DNA from: Oscillospiraceae bacterium
GTDB taxonomy: Bacteria; Bacillota; Clostridia; Oscillospirales; Oscillospiraceae
DNA: 11,331 bases
NCBI GenBank assembly: GCA_017458025.1
Contig: JAFTGG010000228.1
Span: 1-11,331, forward strand
Direction: 5' to 3'
Shown: positions 1 to 7,760 of the stretch, one piece after another
How the letters are laid out: each line of letters opens with the position of its first letter
How positions within the stretch are numbered: the first letter of the stretch is position 1
The notes under the pieces: generated by a model
Database searches by the model: none
Told to the model about the DNA's origin: nothing
Seen by the model: only the letters and a program-made list of their open reading frames with translations
Translations under genes and position numbers: made by a program

Positions 1-86
1 CGGCCGCAAAGCTTGCAGCGGTTGTAGCGGCGGCTGGAATACTTGGCAGGGCGGGCCTGCTTGATCTTCATCGAAGTCTTTGCCAT
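1..86 (-). CDS. rpsN: 30S ribosomal protein S14, type Z (partial, N-terminal 28 codons)
   Basis: S14 helps assemble the head of the 30S subunit. The visible N-terminus begins MAKTSMKIKQARPAKY and includes the first half of the zinc site, Cys24-x-x-Cys27, in the context NRCKLCG. This is the mark of the short zinc-binding form, so a protein of about 61 residues is expected. The gene runs off the left edge of the window, so the second Cys pair is not visible. The ATG at 86-84 has a strong AGGAGG site a few bases upstream. It lies 13 nt after rplE, the normal spc position before rpsH. Identity is clear despite the truncation; the full length is inferred. Confidence 0.93.
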   Translation of the reverse strand, partial: MAKTSMKIKQARPAKYSSRRYNRCKLCG

Positions 87-99
87 GATTCGCTCCTCC

Positions 100-639
100 T
101 TAACGCTCGAACGGGGCGCCGACCAGAGTCAGCAGCTCGCGAGCCTCTTCATCGGTCTTGGCGGTGGTGCAGATAACGATATCCATGCCGCGGATTTTGT
201 CGACCTTGTCGTACTCGATCTCGGGGAAGATCAACTGCTCCTTGACGCCGAGGGCATAGTTGCCGCGGCCGTCGAAGGCGTTGGCGCTGATGCCGCGGAA
301 GTCGCGGACACGGGGGAGCGCCACATTGAAGAGACGATCGAGGAATTCCCACATCTTGTCGCCGCGCAGCGTGACCTTCGCGCCGATGGGCATGCCCTCG
401 CGGATCTTGAAGTTCGCGACGGACTTCTTCGCCTTGGTGACGACGGCGTGCTGGCCGGTGATGGTGGAGAGGTCGCGCACGACGGCGTCGAGGACCTTCG
501 CGTTGTCGCGGGCCTCGCCGCAGCCGACGTTCACGACGACCTTGTCGATCTTGGGCACTTCCATGACGGACTTGTAGCCGAACTTCTTGAAAAGAGCCGG
601 CGCGATCTCCGCCTTATACTGTTCCTTTAATCTTGCCAT
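100..639 (-). CDS. rplE: 50S ribosomal protein L5
   Basis: L5 binds 5S rRNA and forms part of the central protuberance, contacting the P-site tRNA and S13. The 179-residue product matches the usual length. It starts [20 protein letters not shown] and has the typical segments [21 protein letters not shown] (in part) and [17 protein letters not shown]. The reading frame stays open 16 codons further upstream, but without a start that fits. The ATG at 639-637 follows a GGAG about 12 nt away, which is slightly long spacing. It lies 20 nt after rplX and 13 nt before rpsN, as in the standard spc order. No anomalies were seen. Confidence 0.97.
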   Translation of the reverse strand: MARLKEQYKAEIAPALFKKFGYKSVMEVPKIDKVVVNVGCGEARDNAKVLDAVVRDLSTITGQHAVVTKAKKSVANFKIREGMPIGAKVTLRGDKMWEFLDRLFNVALPRVRDFRGISANAFDGRGNYALGVKEQLIFPEIEYDKVDKIRGMDIVICTTAKTDEEARELLTLVGAPFER

Positions 640-659
640 AACAGTATGACTCTCCTTTC

Positions 660-971
660 TTAAAGCTCGGCGCCGCAGTGCTTGCACACGCGGGACTTCT
701 TGCCGTTCTCGATCTTATGGGCGATGCGGGTGCCCTTCTTGCACTTCGGGCACACGACCTGCACCTTGCTGGCGTACAGGGCCGCCTCGCGCTGGACGAT
801 GCCGCCGGTCTCGCCCTGCTTGCGGGGCTTGACGTGACAGGTCACCATGTTGACGCCCTCGACGACGACCTTGTCCTCAGAGGGGACCGTGCCGAGCACC
901 TTGCCCTGCTTGCCTTTGTCCTTGCCGGACAGGACGACGACGGTGTCGCCCTTTTTCACACTCATAGCCAT
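660..971 (-). CDS. rplX: 50S ribosomal protein L24 with C-terminal Cys4 zinc-ribbon-like tail
   Basis: L24 is an early 50S assembly protein that binds the 5' end of 23S rRNA. The 103-residue product has the N-terminal KOW motif ([20 protein letters not shown], residues 5-24). Near the C-terminus two Cys-x-x-Cys pairs, Cys74/77 and Cys96/99 in CPKCKKG and CKHCG, form a likely zinc ribbon. Some bacterial L24 proteins keep these cysteines and others, such as that of Bacillus subtilis, lack them. The first ATG (971) was chosen over the one two codons later because AGGAGG lies about 9 nt before it. The gene lies 14 nt after rplN and 20 nt before rplE. Confidence 0.96.
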   Translation of the reverse strand: MAMSVKKGDTVVVLSGKDKGKQGKVLGTVPSEDKVVVEGVNMVTCHVKPRKQGETGGIVQREAALYASKVQVVCPKCKKGTRIAHKIENGKKSRVCKHCGAEL

Positions 972-985
972 TCTTCAGCCCCTCC

Positions 986-1354
986 TTAAACAACTTCCGG
1001 AGCGAGGGACAGGATCTTCATGTAATCCTTGTCGCGCAGCTCGCGGGCGACGGGCCCAAAGATACGGGTGCCGCGGGGGTTCTTGTCCTCCTTGATGAGG
1101 ACGGCGGCGTTCTCGTCGAAGCGGACGTAGGTGCCGTCGGCGCGGCGGACGCCCTTCGCGCTGCGGACGATCACGGCGCGGACGACCTCGCCCTTCTTGA
1201 CCTGACCGCCCGGGGTGCTCTTGCGGACGGACGCCACGATGACGTCGCCGATATTGCCGTACTTGCGGCTGGAGCCGCCCAGAACGCGGATGCACTTGAT
1301 TTCCTTGGCGCCGGTGTTGTCAGCGACCTTCAGGAAAGTTTCCTGTTGAATCAT
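986..1354 (-). CDS. rplN: 50S ribosomal protein L14
   Basis: L14 sits at the subunit interface, contacting 16S rRNA helix 14 and L19, and is also the docking site of the silencing factor RsfS. The 122-residue product has exactly the usual length. It starts [19 protein letters not shown] and contains the conserved [18 protein letters not shown] and the C-terminal [16 protein letters not shown]. The ATG has an AGGAGG site about 9 nt upstream. It lies 15 nt after rpsQ and opens the spc part of the cluster. No separate promoter is visible between rpsQ and rplN, so S10 and spc are probably one transcription unit, as in many Firmicutes. Confidence 0.97.
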   Translation of the reverse strand: MIQQETFLKVADNTGAKEIKCIRVLGGSSRKYGNIGDVIVASVRKSTPGGQVKKGEVVRAVIVRSAKGVRRADGTYVRFDENAAVLIKEDKNPRGTRIFGPVARELRDKDYMKILSLAPEVV

Positions 1355-1369
1355 TGTTCCGGTACCTCC

Positions 1370-1633
1370 TTACTTGGCCTTCTCGACGATCTCGACCACG
1401 CGCCAGCGCTTGTCCTTGCTGAGCGGACGGGTCTCCATCACCTTGACGGTATCGCCGATACCGCACTCGTTGTTCTCGTCGTGCGCCTTGAGCTTGTAGG
1501 TGCGGCCGACGATCTTCTTGTACAGGGGATGCGCGACGCGGTCGCTGATCGCGACGACGACGGTCTTGTCCATCTTGTCGGAGATGACCTTGCCCACGCG
1601 CACCTTACGGGAGGACGTTCTATTCTCTGCCAT
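1370..1633 (-). CDS. rpsQ: 30S ribosomal protein S17
   Basis: S17 is a primary 16S rRNA-binding protein of the 30S body. The product is 87 residues, the usual length, starting [18 protein letters not shown]. It contains the OB-fold segments [17 protein letters not shown] and [20 protein letters not shown]. The frame is open seven codons further upstream to a poor start (MRRRRSK) that would lie inside rpmC. The chosen ATG has AGGAGG about 9 nt before it and sits one base after the rpmC stop (TAAAATG). This tight junction suggests translational coupling. Confidence 0.96.
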   Translation of the reverse strand: MAENRTSSRKVRVGKVISDKMDKTVVVAISDRVAHPLYKKIVGRTYKLKAHDENNECGIGDTVKVMETRPLSKDKRWRVVEIVEKAK

Positions 1634-1634
1634 T

Positions 1635-1826
1635 TTACTTCTCCTCCTTCTCACGGATCACGGTCTTGACCCTCGCGATGTCACGCTTCGTCTCGACGAG
1701 CTTCTGCGGGTTGTCGAGCTGGTTGGTGGCGTGCTGCATGCGCAGGAGGAAAAGATCCTTCTTGAGAGAATCGAGCTTGGTGTTGAGCTCGGCAACGCTC
1801 AAATTACGAACTTCACTTGCCTTCAT
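1635..1826 (-). CDS. rpmC: 50S ribosomal protein L29
   Basis: L29 lies near the polypeptide exit tunnel and helps dock trigger factor and SRP. The 63-residue, helical, charged product starts [18 protein letters not shown] and ends [10 protein letters not shown], typical of the family. An in-frame ATG two codons upstream (1832) would overlap the rplP stop as ATGA. I prefer the ATG at 1826 because AGG lies about 9 nt before it and MKASE is the family's usual N-terminus. The upstream start would leave only about 3 nt of spacing. The gene is coupled to rplP upstream (2-nt gap) and rpsQ downstream. Confidence 0.94.
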   Translation of the reverse strand: MKASEVRNLSVAELNTKLDSLKKDLFLLRMQHATNQLDNPQKLVETKRDIARVKTVIREKEEK

Positions 1827-1828
1827 TC

Positions 1829-2263
1829 TCATTCACCTGCTTTCTCGGACTCGAGGTCCTCGAGCTTGACGATCTTCGTCTTGATGGGCAGCTTGTGGCT
1901 GGCAAGACGCAGCGCCTCGCGGGCGACGTCCTCGGGGACGCCGGCGATCTCAAACATGACGCGGCCGGGCTTGACGACGGCGACCCAATACTCCGGCGAG
2001 CCCTTACCGGAGCCCATACGGGTCTCGGCGGGCTTCTGCGTGACGGGCTTGTCGGGGAAGATCTTGATCCAGACCTGACCGCCGCGCTTGGTGTAACGCG
2101 TCATGGCGATACGGGCGGCTTCGATCTGGTTGCTGGTGATCCACGCGGGATCCAGCGCGACAAGGCCGAACTCGCCGTAGGTGACCTTGTTGCCTCTCGT
2201 GGCCTTGCCGGTGAGGCGGCCGCGCTGCTGACGGCGGTATTTGACTCTCTTCGGGAGCAGCAT
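1829..2263 (-). CDS. rplP: 50S ribosomal protein L16
   Basis: L16 shapes the A-site region of the peptidyl transferase centre. The 144-residue product has the usual length. Its markers are the basic N-terminus [20 protein letters not shown], the motif [21 protein letters not shown] (part) and the highly conserved [19 protein letters not shown]. The start codon shares its A with the rpsC stop (TAATG, 1-nt overlap), a classic coupled junction. It is followed 2 nt later by rpmC. Confidence 0.97.
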   Translation of the reverse strand: MLLPKRVKYRRQQRGRLTGKATRGNKVTYGEFGLVALDPAWITSNQIEAARIAMTRYTKRGGQVWIKIFPDKPVTQKPAETRMGSGKGSPEYWVAVVKPGRVMFEIAGVPEDVAREALRLASHKLPIKTKIVKLEDLESEKAGE

Positions 2264-3150
2264 TACTGCGCGCCTCCTTCCTTATTCTCGGTGCGGGGAC
2301 GGAAACCGCCCTGGGGACGATCGCCCTGCGGACGATTGCCGCCGTTGTTGGTGCGGTTGTAGCCGCCATTGTTCGGGCGGTTGCCGTCGCGGCGGAAGCC
2401 GCCGTTGCGGTTATCGCCGTCGCGGCGCGGGCGGCGGTCGCCGTCGCGGCGCGGGCGGCGCTCACGGCGCTCCTCGTACGGCTTCGTGGTATCGAGCGTA
2501 CGTGGGGTCGTGCGCAGCGTCTGGGTGAGGACCTCGCCCTTGTAGATCCAGACCTTGATGCCGATGCGGCCGTAGGTGGTCGCGGCCTCGGCAAAGCCGT
2601 ACTCGATGTCGGCGCGAATGGTCTGCAGGGGGATCGTGCCCTCGTGATAGTGCTCAACGCCCGCGATCTCGCGGCCGCCGAGACGGCCCGACGCGCTGCA
2701 CTTGATGCCCTTGGCGCCGGCGCGCATGGCGCGGCCCATAGCGTTCTTCATGGCGCGGCGGTGGGAAATGCGCTTCTCGATCTGCTGCGCGATGTTCTCG
2801 GCGACGAGCTGTGCGTTCATGTCGGGGCTGCGAACCTCGACGATGTTGAGCTTGACGTTCTTGCCGATGAGCTTCGCGACGTCCGCGCGGAGCGCCTCGA
2901 CCTCGGAGCCGTCCTTGCCGATGACCATGCCCGGACGGGCGCAGTGCACGAACAGCGTGACGACGTCGTTGGAACGCTCGATCTCGATCTTCGGCACGCC
3001 CGCGCCGTAGAGGCGCTTCTTGACGTACTTGCGGATCTTGTTGTCCTCGACGATCAGATCGCCGACCTTTTCATCTCTGGCATACCAGCGGGAGTCCCAG
3101 TCTTTGATGACGCCGACGCGCATGCCATGGGGATTTACTTTCTGACCCAT
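2263..3150 (-). CDS. rpsC: 30S ribosomal protein S3 with long Arg/Asn/Gly-rich C-terminal extension
   Basis: S3 lines the mRNA entry tunnel and takes part in the ribosomal mRNA helicase. Residues 1 to about 211 are ordinary S3: start [22 protein letters not shown] domain with GKDG at 78-81, then [20 protein letters not shown] and [12 protein letters not shown]. Family members usually end near residue 210-230. This one continues to 295 with a basic low-complexity tail: two RRPRRDGD units encoded by a perfect repeat of 24-nt period, then [11 protein letters not shown] and [11 protein letters not shown] segments. The tail is probably disordered and RNA-binding; that is inference. The same frame and continued strand bias argue against a frameshift. 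The stop overlaps the rplP start. Confidence 0.96.
   Translation of the reverse strand: MGQKVNPHGMRVGVIKDWDSRWYARDEKVGDLIVEDNKIRKYVKKRLYGAGVPKIEIERSNDVVTLFVHCARPGMVIGKDGSEVEALRADVAKLIGKNVKLNIVEVRSPDMNAQLVAENIAQQIEKRISHRRAMKNAMGRAMRAGAKGIKCSASGRLGGREIAGVEHYHEGTIPLQTIRADIEYGFAEAATTYGRIGIKVWIYKGEVLTQTLRTTPRTLDTTKPYEERRERRPRRDGDRRPRRDGDNRNGGFRRDGNRPNNGGYNRTNNGGNRPQGDRPQGGFRPRTENKEGGAQ
2414..2460. repeat. Tandem 24-nt-period repeat inside rpsC
   Basis: Two perfect 23-nt copies (2414-2436 and 2438-2460) lie at a period of 24 nt in frame with rpsC. They encode two consecutive arginine-rich octapeptides of the RRPRRDGD type. The arrangement suggests that part of the S3 tail grew by slippage of a short unit. 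Confidence 0.85.
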
Positions 3151-3168
3151 AAAACTGTTCCCTCCCTC

Positions 3169-3504
3169 TTACTCTTTCTCGGCGACGGCGAGCGTCACAT
3201 GAGAAGTGCGCTTGTTGATGCGGTAGCCGCGGCCCTTCGAGGCGGGCCTCATCCTCTTGAGAATGGGGCCGGCGGTGGCGTACACCTCGGAGACGTACAG
3301 CTTGTCGTGATCCATGCTGAAGTTGTTCTCAGCGTTCGCCACGGCGCTCTTGAGGAGCTTGGCGAGCGGCTCGGACGCCGACTTCGGCGTGTTGAGCAGG
3401 ATCGCCATCGCGGTATCGACGTCCCGGTCGCGGATCAGGTCGCAGACGATCTGCACCTTGCGCGGGGAGATGCGAATGTATCTCGCGTAAGCTTTCGCTT
3501 CCAT
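3169..3504 (-). CDS. rplV: 50S ribosomal protein L22
   Basis: L22 lines the nascent-peptide exit tunnel with an extended beta-hairpin near the macrolide site. The 111-residue product starts MEAKAYARYIRISPRKVQIV. It contains LLKSAVANAENN and the hairpin region VYATAGPILKRMRPASKGRGY, all diagnostic. The hairpin looks intact, with no insertion of the type linked to macrolide resistance. AGGAGG lies about 7 nt before the ATG. The gene lies 15 nt after rpsS and 18 nt before rpsC. Confidence 0.97.
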   Translation of the reverse strand: MEAKAYARYIRISPRKVQIVCDLIRDRDVDTAMAILLNTPKSASEPLAKLLKSAVANAENNFSMDHDKLYVSEVYATAGPILKRMRPASKGRGYRINKRTSHVTLAVAEKE

Positions 3505-3519
3505 ATTCCAGCAACCTCC

Positions 3520-3783
3520 TTACTTGGACTTCGCGTGGCCGCGGAACGTACGCGTGGGCGCGAACTCGCCCAGCTTGTGGCCGACCATATCCTCCTGGAT
3601 ATAGACGGGCACATGCTTGCGGCCGTCGTGAACGGCGATCGTGTGGCCGACGAAGGAGGGGAAGATCGTGGAGCTGCGGCTCCAGGTCTTGAGGACCTTC
3701 TTCTCGCCGGTCTTGTTCATTTCATCGACTCGTTTGAGGAGCTCAGGCGCAACAAACGGGCCCTTCTTAATGCTTCTGGACAT
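3520..3783 (-). CDS. rpsS: 30S ribosomal protein S19
   Basis: S19 forms a complex with S13 in the 30S head and contacts A-site tRNA. The product is 87 residues, close to the usual 92. It begins [19 protein letters not shown], then carries [22 protein letters not shown] (in part) and ends [16 protein letters not shown]. It has an AGGAGG site upstream and lies 15 nt after rplB. Confidence 0.97.
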   Translation of the reverse strand: MSRSIKKGPFVAPELLKRVDEMNKTGEKKVLKTWSRSSTIFPSFVGHTIAVHDGRKHVPVYIQEDMVGHKLGEFAPTRTFRGHAKSK

Positions 3784-3798
3784 GTTTCATTGCCTCCT

Positions 3799-4635
<837 letters not shown>

Positions 4636-4647
4636 TCTCTTTCCTCC

Positions 4648-4944
4648 TTACACCATGCCCTCAAAGAGCTCGATGGTCTTAGAATCGTCCGTAAGCTGGA
4701 CGTAGGCTTTCTTCCAGCTGCGGGTCATGCCCGGACGGCCGGCGCCCATGCGCTTCATCTTGCCGCGCACGTTGAGCGTGTTGACGTCCTTGACCTTGAC
4801 GCCGAACGCCGTCTCGACAGCGTTCTTGATCTCGACCTTGCCGGCGTCCTTCGCGACCTCGAAGACGTACTTCTTGTTCGCGACGTCCGCCATAGAGCGC
4901 TCGGTGATGATCGGGCGGATAATGATGTCATATACGTTAGCCAT
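4648..4944 (-). CDS. rplW: 50S ribosomal protein L23
   Basis: L23 sits at the tunnel exit and is the main docking site for trigger factor and SRP. The 98-residue product starts MANVYDIIIRPIITERSMAD. It has KYVFEVAKDAGKVEIKNAVE and the basic loop KMKRMGAGRPGMTRSWKKAYV of the family. Its ATG overlaps the rplD stop by one base (TAATG), so it is very likely translated by coupling with L4. Confidence 0.97.
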   Translation of the reverse strand: MANVYDIIIRPIITERSMADVANKKYVFEVAKDAGKVEIKNAVETAFGVKVKDVNTLNVRGKMKRMGAGRPGMTRSWKKAYVQLTDDSKTIELFEGMV

Positions 4945-5567
4945 TACGCGAACACCTCCTCGATGACTGCGAGCGCATCTTTGTCGATGACGAGATACTT
5001 GGCGTTGAGCAGGTCATAGACGTTGATGAGCTTCGCGGGCGTCGTGACGACGCCGGGCAGGTTGCGGGCGCTCTTGACGACGTTCCGGTTGACCTCGGGC
5101 GTAATGACGACGGCCTTGCCGTCGGCCTTGACGGCCTCGAGGAACTTGCGGAAGGTCTTGGTCTTGATCTCGTCCATCTCGATCTTGTTCACGACGATGA
5201 TCTCGCCGTCCGCCGCCTTGGCGGAGAGCACGGACTTGAGCGCGAGGCGCTTGACCTTCTTGTTCAGCACATAGCTGTAGGAGCGGGGCTTCGGAGCGAA
5301 CACGACGCCGCCGTGGGTCCACTGCGGGGCGCGGGTGCTGCCCTGACGGGCGCGGCCGGTGCCCTTCTGACGCCAGGGCTTTCTGCCGCCGCCGGAAACT
5401 TCCGCGCGGGTCAGAGCGCTCTGTGTGCCCTGACGGCAATTCGCCAGGTGGTTCTTGACGACTTCGTGGACGACGGTCATGTTCGGCTCGATGCCGAAGA
5501 TGGCGTCGTTCAGCTCTACTTCGCCGGTCTTGCGGCCGGTCATGCTGACAACTTTAATCGTAGACAT
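4944..5567 (-). CDS. rplD: 50S ribosomal protein L4
   Basis: L4 binds 23S rRNA domain I and extends a loop into the exit tunnel; in E. coli it also represses its own S10 operon by binding the leader. The 207-residue product has the tunnel-loop signature GGGRKPWRQKGTGRARQGS and TRAPQWTHGGVVFAPKPRSY. It ends in the L4 core NVYDLLNAKYLVIDKDAL. AGGAG lies about 10 nt before the ATG. It lies 19 nt after rplC and overlaps rplW by one base. Whether it regulates this operon, as in enterobacteria, cannot be told from sequence. Confidence 0.97.
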   Translation of the reverse strand: MSTIKVVSMTGRKTGEVELNDAIFGIEPNMTVVHEVVKNHLANCRQGTQSALTRAEVSGGGRKPWRQKGTGRARQGSTRAPQWTHGGVVFAPKPRSYSYVLNKKVKRLALKSVLSAKAADGEIIVVNKIEMDEIKTKTFRKFLEAVKADGKAVVITPEVNRNVVKSARNLPGVVTTPAKLINVYDLLNAKYLVIDKDALAVIEEVFA

Positions 5568-5586
5568 TTCTCAGGCACTCCTTTCC

Positions 5587-6303
5587 TTACATTCTGGCGG
5601 AAGCCTTCTGCGGGTTGCGTCCGGAGGCCTTCTGCGGGTTCTTGCTGATGTCGGCGCCCGCCTGCTTGACCTTGTGGACCTTGACAGTGGACTTCACGGT
5701 CACGAGGCCGCCCTTCGGGCCGGGCACGGCGCCGCGAACGACGAGCATGTTGAGCTCGGGATCGACCTTGACGACCTCAAGGTTCTGAATGGTGACGGTC
5801 TCCACGCCGTACTGGCCGGCGCCGATCTTGCCTTTAAAAATGCGGCTGGGGTCGGTGGTGGAGCCCATAGAGCCCGCATGACGGTGGACCGGGCCGCCGC
5901 CGTGGGTCTCGGGGCCGCGGTGCGCGCCCCAGCGCTTGATGACGCCGGAGTAGCCGTGGCCCTTGCTGGTGCCGGTGACGTCGACGAAGTCGCCGGCGGC
6001 AAACGTGTCCGCCTTGACGATCGCGCCAAGCTCCAGCTCGGCGGCGTTGTCGAGATCGAACTCGCGCAGGTGCTTCTTGGGGCCGACGCCGGCCTTCTTC
6101 AGATGGCCGAGCTCGCCCTTGGTGAGCTTGCGCTCGGGTACGTCCTCGAACCCGAGCTGAACGGCCTCATAGCCGTCCTTTTCGGCAGTCTTCTTCTGCG
6201 TCACGACGCACGGACCGGCCTCGATAACGGTGACCGGGATCACGTGGCCGAGCTCGTCGAAGATCTGGGACATGCCGACTTTCTTGCCGATGATCGCTTT
6301 CAT
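5587..6303 (-). CDS. rplC: 50S ribosomal protein L3 with short repeated C-terminal tail
   Basis: L3 is an early assembly protein whose extension reaches the peptidyl transferase centre. The start [20 protein letters not shown], then [19 protein letters not shown] and [16 protein letters not shown], identify it. The product is 238 residues, against about 209 in B. subtilis. The extra 30 or so residues (209-238) carry the hexapeptide NPQKAS twice, at 222-227 and 230-235. GGAGG lies about 6 nt before the ATG. The distance to rpsJ upstream is 230 nt, unusually long for this cluster. Confidence 0.97.
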   Translation of the reverse strand: MKAIIGKKVGMSQIFDELGHVIPVTVIEAGPCVVTQKKTAEKDGYEAVQLGFEDVPERKLTKGELGHLKKAGVGPKKHLREFDLDNAAELELGAIVKADTFAAGDFVDVTGTSKGHGYSGVIKRWGAHRGPETHGGGPVHRHAGSMGSTTDPSRIFKGKIGAGQYGVETVTIQNLEVVKVDPELNMLVVRGAVPGPKGGLVTVKSTVKVHKVKQAGADISKNPQKASGRNPQKASARM

Positions 6304-6533
6304 TATGATCCTCCATAAAGGTTATTGGTCGGCTTAGTTGGACAGTAACGGTATCCATTGCTCTGCCGACTTGACCCCGTCCGCCTCACGCAAGTCAGCG
6401 GACGACAGGTTGAGCAACTAATTTATTTTGGCAAATAAATTATTGAGTTTATCGCCATTTCGCCCGCCGCCGGCGCGGCAACCGCGAAATTTGGCTGTGC
6501 AAACGGCAAGCCGTTTGCCGTTACGGCTTTGCT
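6304..6533 (-). promoter_or_regulatory. Hairpin-rich 230-nt spacer between rpsJ and rplC
   Basis: No gene is visible here, only a chain of potential stem-loops on the transcript. (1) 6499-6518 has 8-bp arms GCAAACGG/CCGTTTGC. (2) 6457-6490 has an outer 7-bp ATTTCGC/GCGAAAT stem enclosing a 5-bp GCCGC/GCGGC stem. (3) 6419-6442 has a 10-bp, purely A/T stem TAATTTATTT/AAATAAATTA with a 4-nt loop. (4) 6378-6404 has 7-bp CGTCCGC/GCGGACG, itself enclosed by TTGCTC/GAGCAA (6358-6363/6412-6417). None is followed by a clear T-run on the minus strand. Possible roles are attenuation, mRNA processing or an inserted palindromic repeat; the sequence does not decide. Confidence 0.5.
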
Positions 6534-6842
6534 TTAGAGCTTGATCTCGATCTCCACGCCGGCGGGCATTTCGAGGCCCATCAGGGCTTCGACGGTCTTG
6601 GGCGTTGAGTTGGTGATGTCGATCAGGCGCTTGTGCGTGCGGCGCTCGAACTGCTCGCGGCTGTCCTTGTACTTGTGGACCGCGCGCAGGATCGTGACGA
6701 TCTCACGCTTGGTAGGCAGGGGGATCGGGCCGGAAACGGTGGCGCCGGTGCGCTTGGCCGCCTCGACGATCTTCTCTGCGCTCTGGTCGATGACCTGGTG
6801 GTCATAGGCCTTGAGACGAATACGGATCATTTCTTTTGCCAT
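6534..6842 (-). CDS. rpsJ: 30S ribosomal protein S10 (NusE)
   Basis: S10 belongs to the 30S head and doubles as NusE, the partner of NusB in antitermination and of NusG in coupling. The 102-residue product starts [19 protein letters not shown]. It contains [20 protein letters not shown] and [14 protein letters not shown]. The frame is open 27 codons further upstream, but the chosen ATG has GGAGG about 10 nt before it and gives the canonical length. It is the first gene of the S10 cluster, after a long leader. It is separated from rplC by a 230-nt structured spacer. Confidence 0.97.
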   Translation of the reverse strand: MAKEMIRIRLKAYDHQVIDQSAEKIVEAAKRTGATVSGPIPLPTKREIVTILRAVHKYKDSREQFERRTHKRLIDITNSTPKTVEALMGLEMPAGVEIEIKL

Positions 6843-7129
6843 TTTGTCTGTTCCTCCAAATTTGTACGGTGTTTTCGTCCGTACGGTGAGCAACATCTCT
6901 ATACGCTTAGCCGTGCGTATCATTCCTGCTCATGGAAAAACCGGCGCGCAAAATCAGACTTGTGATTCCGGCCGGTTCATGGCGCGGCGATCTACGCTGC
7001 GTAACGGATGTGAAACTCAGCCGCCCGATTTTCGGACATACTCCCCGAAAGTTACCTCGGTATCCCGAGCAATCTCCCGGTTCATCGCATTGTTCGCGCA
7101 TTTGGGCATGGCACGCCCGTCGCGCGGAC
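6843..7129 (-). promoter_or_regulatory. Long 5' leader of the S10 operon
   Basis: From the predicted start of transcription near 7129 to the rpsJ ATG lies a leader of about 287 nt. It can form several hairpins: a terminator-like one at 6939-6977, ATACGC/GCGTAT at about 6901-6920, and GTACGG/CCGTAC (6864-6869/6879-6884) just upstream of the rpsJ ribosome binding site. Such length and structure fit autogenous control or attenuation of a ribosomal operon. S10-operon leaders are regulatory in E. coli; here this is inference. A 30-codon ORF without a ribosome binding site also lies here (7017-7109). Confidence 0.5.
6934..6977 (-). terminator. Terminator-like hairpin in the S10 leader (possible attenuator)
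   Basis: On the minus strand AACCGGC (6977-6971) pairs with GCCGGTT (6945-6939), and an inner AATCA/TGATT stem sits between. The 3' arm runs straight into a run of five T, two of them paired, then CC. It lies about 150 nt after the predicted transcription start and about 90 nt before rpsJ. That is the place for an attenuator, not an end-of-operon terminator. The T-run is short, so efficiency is uncertain. Confidence 0.45.
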
Positions 7130-7135
7130 CTACGT

Positions 7136-7164
7136 ATGATACTAAATCAAAGCCGCCTTGTCAA
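7136..7164 (-). promoter_or_regulatory. S10 operon promoter (sigma-A type)
   Basis: On the minus strand, TTGACA (7164-7159) is followed by a 17-nt spacer and TATCAT (7141-7136). The -35 is perfect and the -10 has five of six bases. It lies between spmB and rpsJ, pointing at rpsJ, and an AT-rich stretch (7165-7205) lies just upstream, like an UP element. Confidence 0.85.
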
Positions 7165-7240
7165 GAGAAAATTTTCCGTTTTTCATAAAAATTTTTATTG
7201 CATTTTGTGAAAGTCGCCTTTTACACAACATCTTGTGCCG

Positions 7241-7759
7241 TCAGTCGAAAAACAACCGAACGGCCAGCGCGGACATCAAGAACATCGCCAGATCGGCGCA
7301 GAGCGCGGCGGGAATCGTGTAGCGCGTTTTCGTGACGCCCGCCGAGCCGTAGTAGATCGCGACGGTGTAAAACGTCGTCTCGCTCGACCCGAGCATCACC
7401 GCCGCAACGCGCCCGACGTAGCTGTCCGCGCCGTAGGTCTCCATCAGCTCGCTGCCGACGGCGAGCGCCCCGCTGCCCGAGATCGGGCGCACGAGCAGCA
7501 GCGGCGCGGTTTCCGGCGGAATACCGAGCGCCGTCAGCAGCGGTGCGAGCAGCCGGCCGAGGAAATCCATCGCGCCCGACGCGCGGAACATGTACACCGC
7601 CGTCAGCAGCCCGACCAGCGACGGCAGGACGCGCAGCAGGACGGTCAGGCCCTCCTCCGCGCCCTTCGTCAGCGCGCCGTAGACGTCGACCCGGCGGCGC
7701 ATGCCGTACACGCCGACCACGCAGAGGATAGCGGGGACGACCAGCTCGGAAAGCGGCAT
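7241..7759 (-). CDS. spmB: Spore maturation protein B
   Basis: SpmB acts with SpmA in the mother-cell/forespore membrane during sporulation; mutants in Bacillus and Clostridium make spores with poorly dehydrated cores and lower heat resistance. The 172-residue product is hydrophobic, with about four membrane segments, and belongs to the nucleoside-recognition (gate) domain family. Diagnostic stretches are RPISGSGAL (91-99) and LGSSETTFYTVAIYYGSAG (123-141). The frame is open 17 codons further upstream inside spmA, but the ATG at 7759 has GGAGG at proper spacing and sits one base after the spmA stop (TGACATG). No convincing terminator follows before the S10 promoter. Confidence 0.93.
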   Translation of the reverse strand: MPLSELVVPAILCVVGVYGMRRRVDVYGALTKGAEEGLTVLLRVLPSLVGLLTAVYMFRASGAMDFLGRLLAPLLTALGIPPETAPLLLVRPISGSGALAVGSELMETYGADSYVGRVAAVMLGSSETTFYTVAIYYGSAGVTKTRYTIPAALCADLAMFLMSALAVRLFFD

Positions 7760-7760
7760 G

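Noticed and set aside
1..10. NotI/EagI-like ends (CGGCCGC at the left, GCGGCC at the right) as cloning junctions
   Set aside because: The left end reads naturally as the Cys-Gly-Arg codons of rpsN, so a coincidence of GC-rich sequence is more likely.
6934..6977. End-of-operon terminator for spmAB
   Set aside because: It lies downstream of the S10 promoter, inside the leader of rpsJ, so an attenuator role fits better.
7223..7240. CACAA/TTGTG stem just after spmB as terminator
   Set aside because: Only five base pairs and no T-run on the minus strand.
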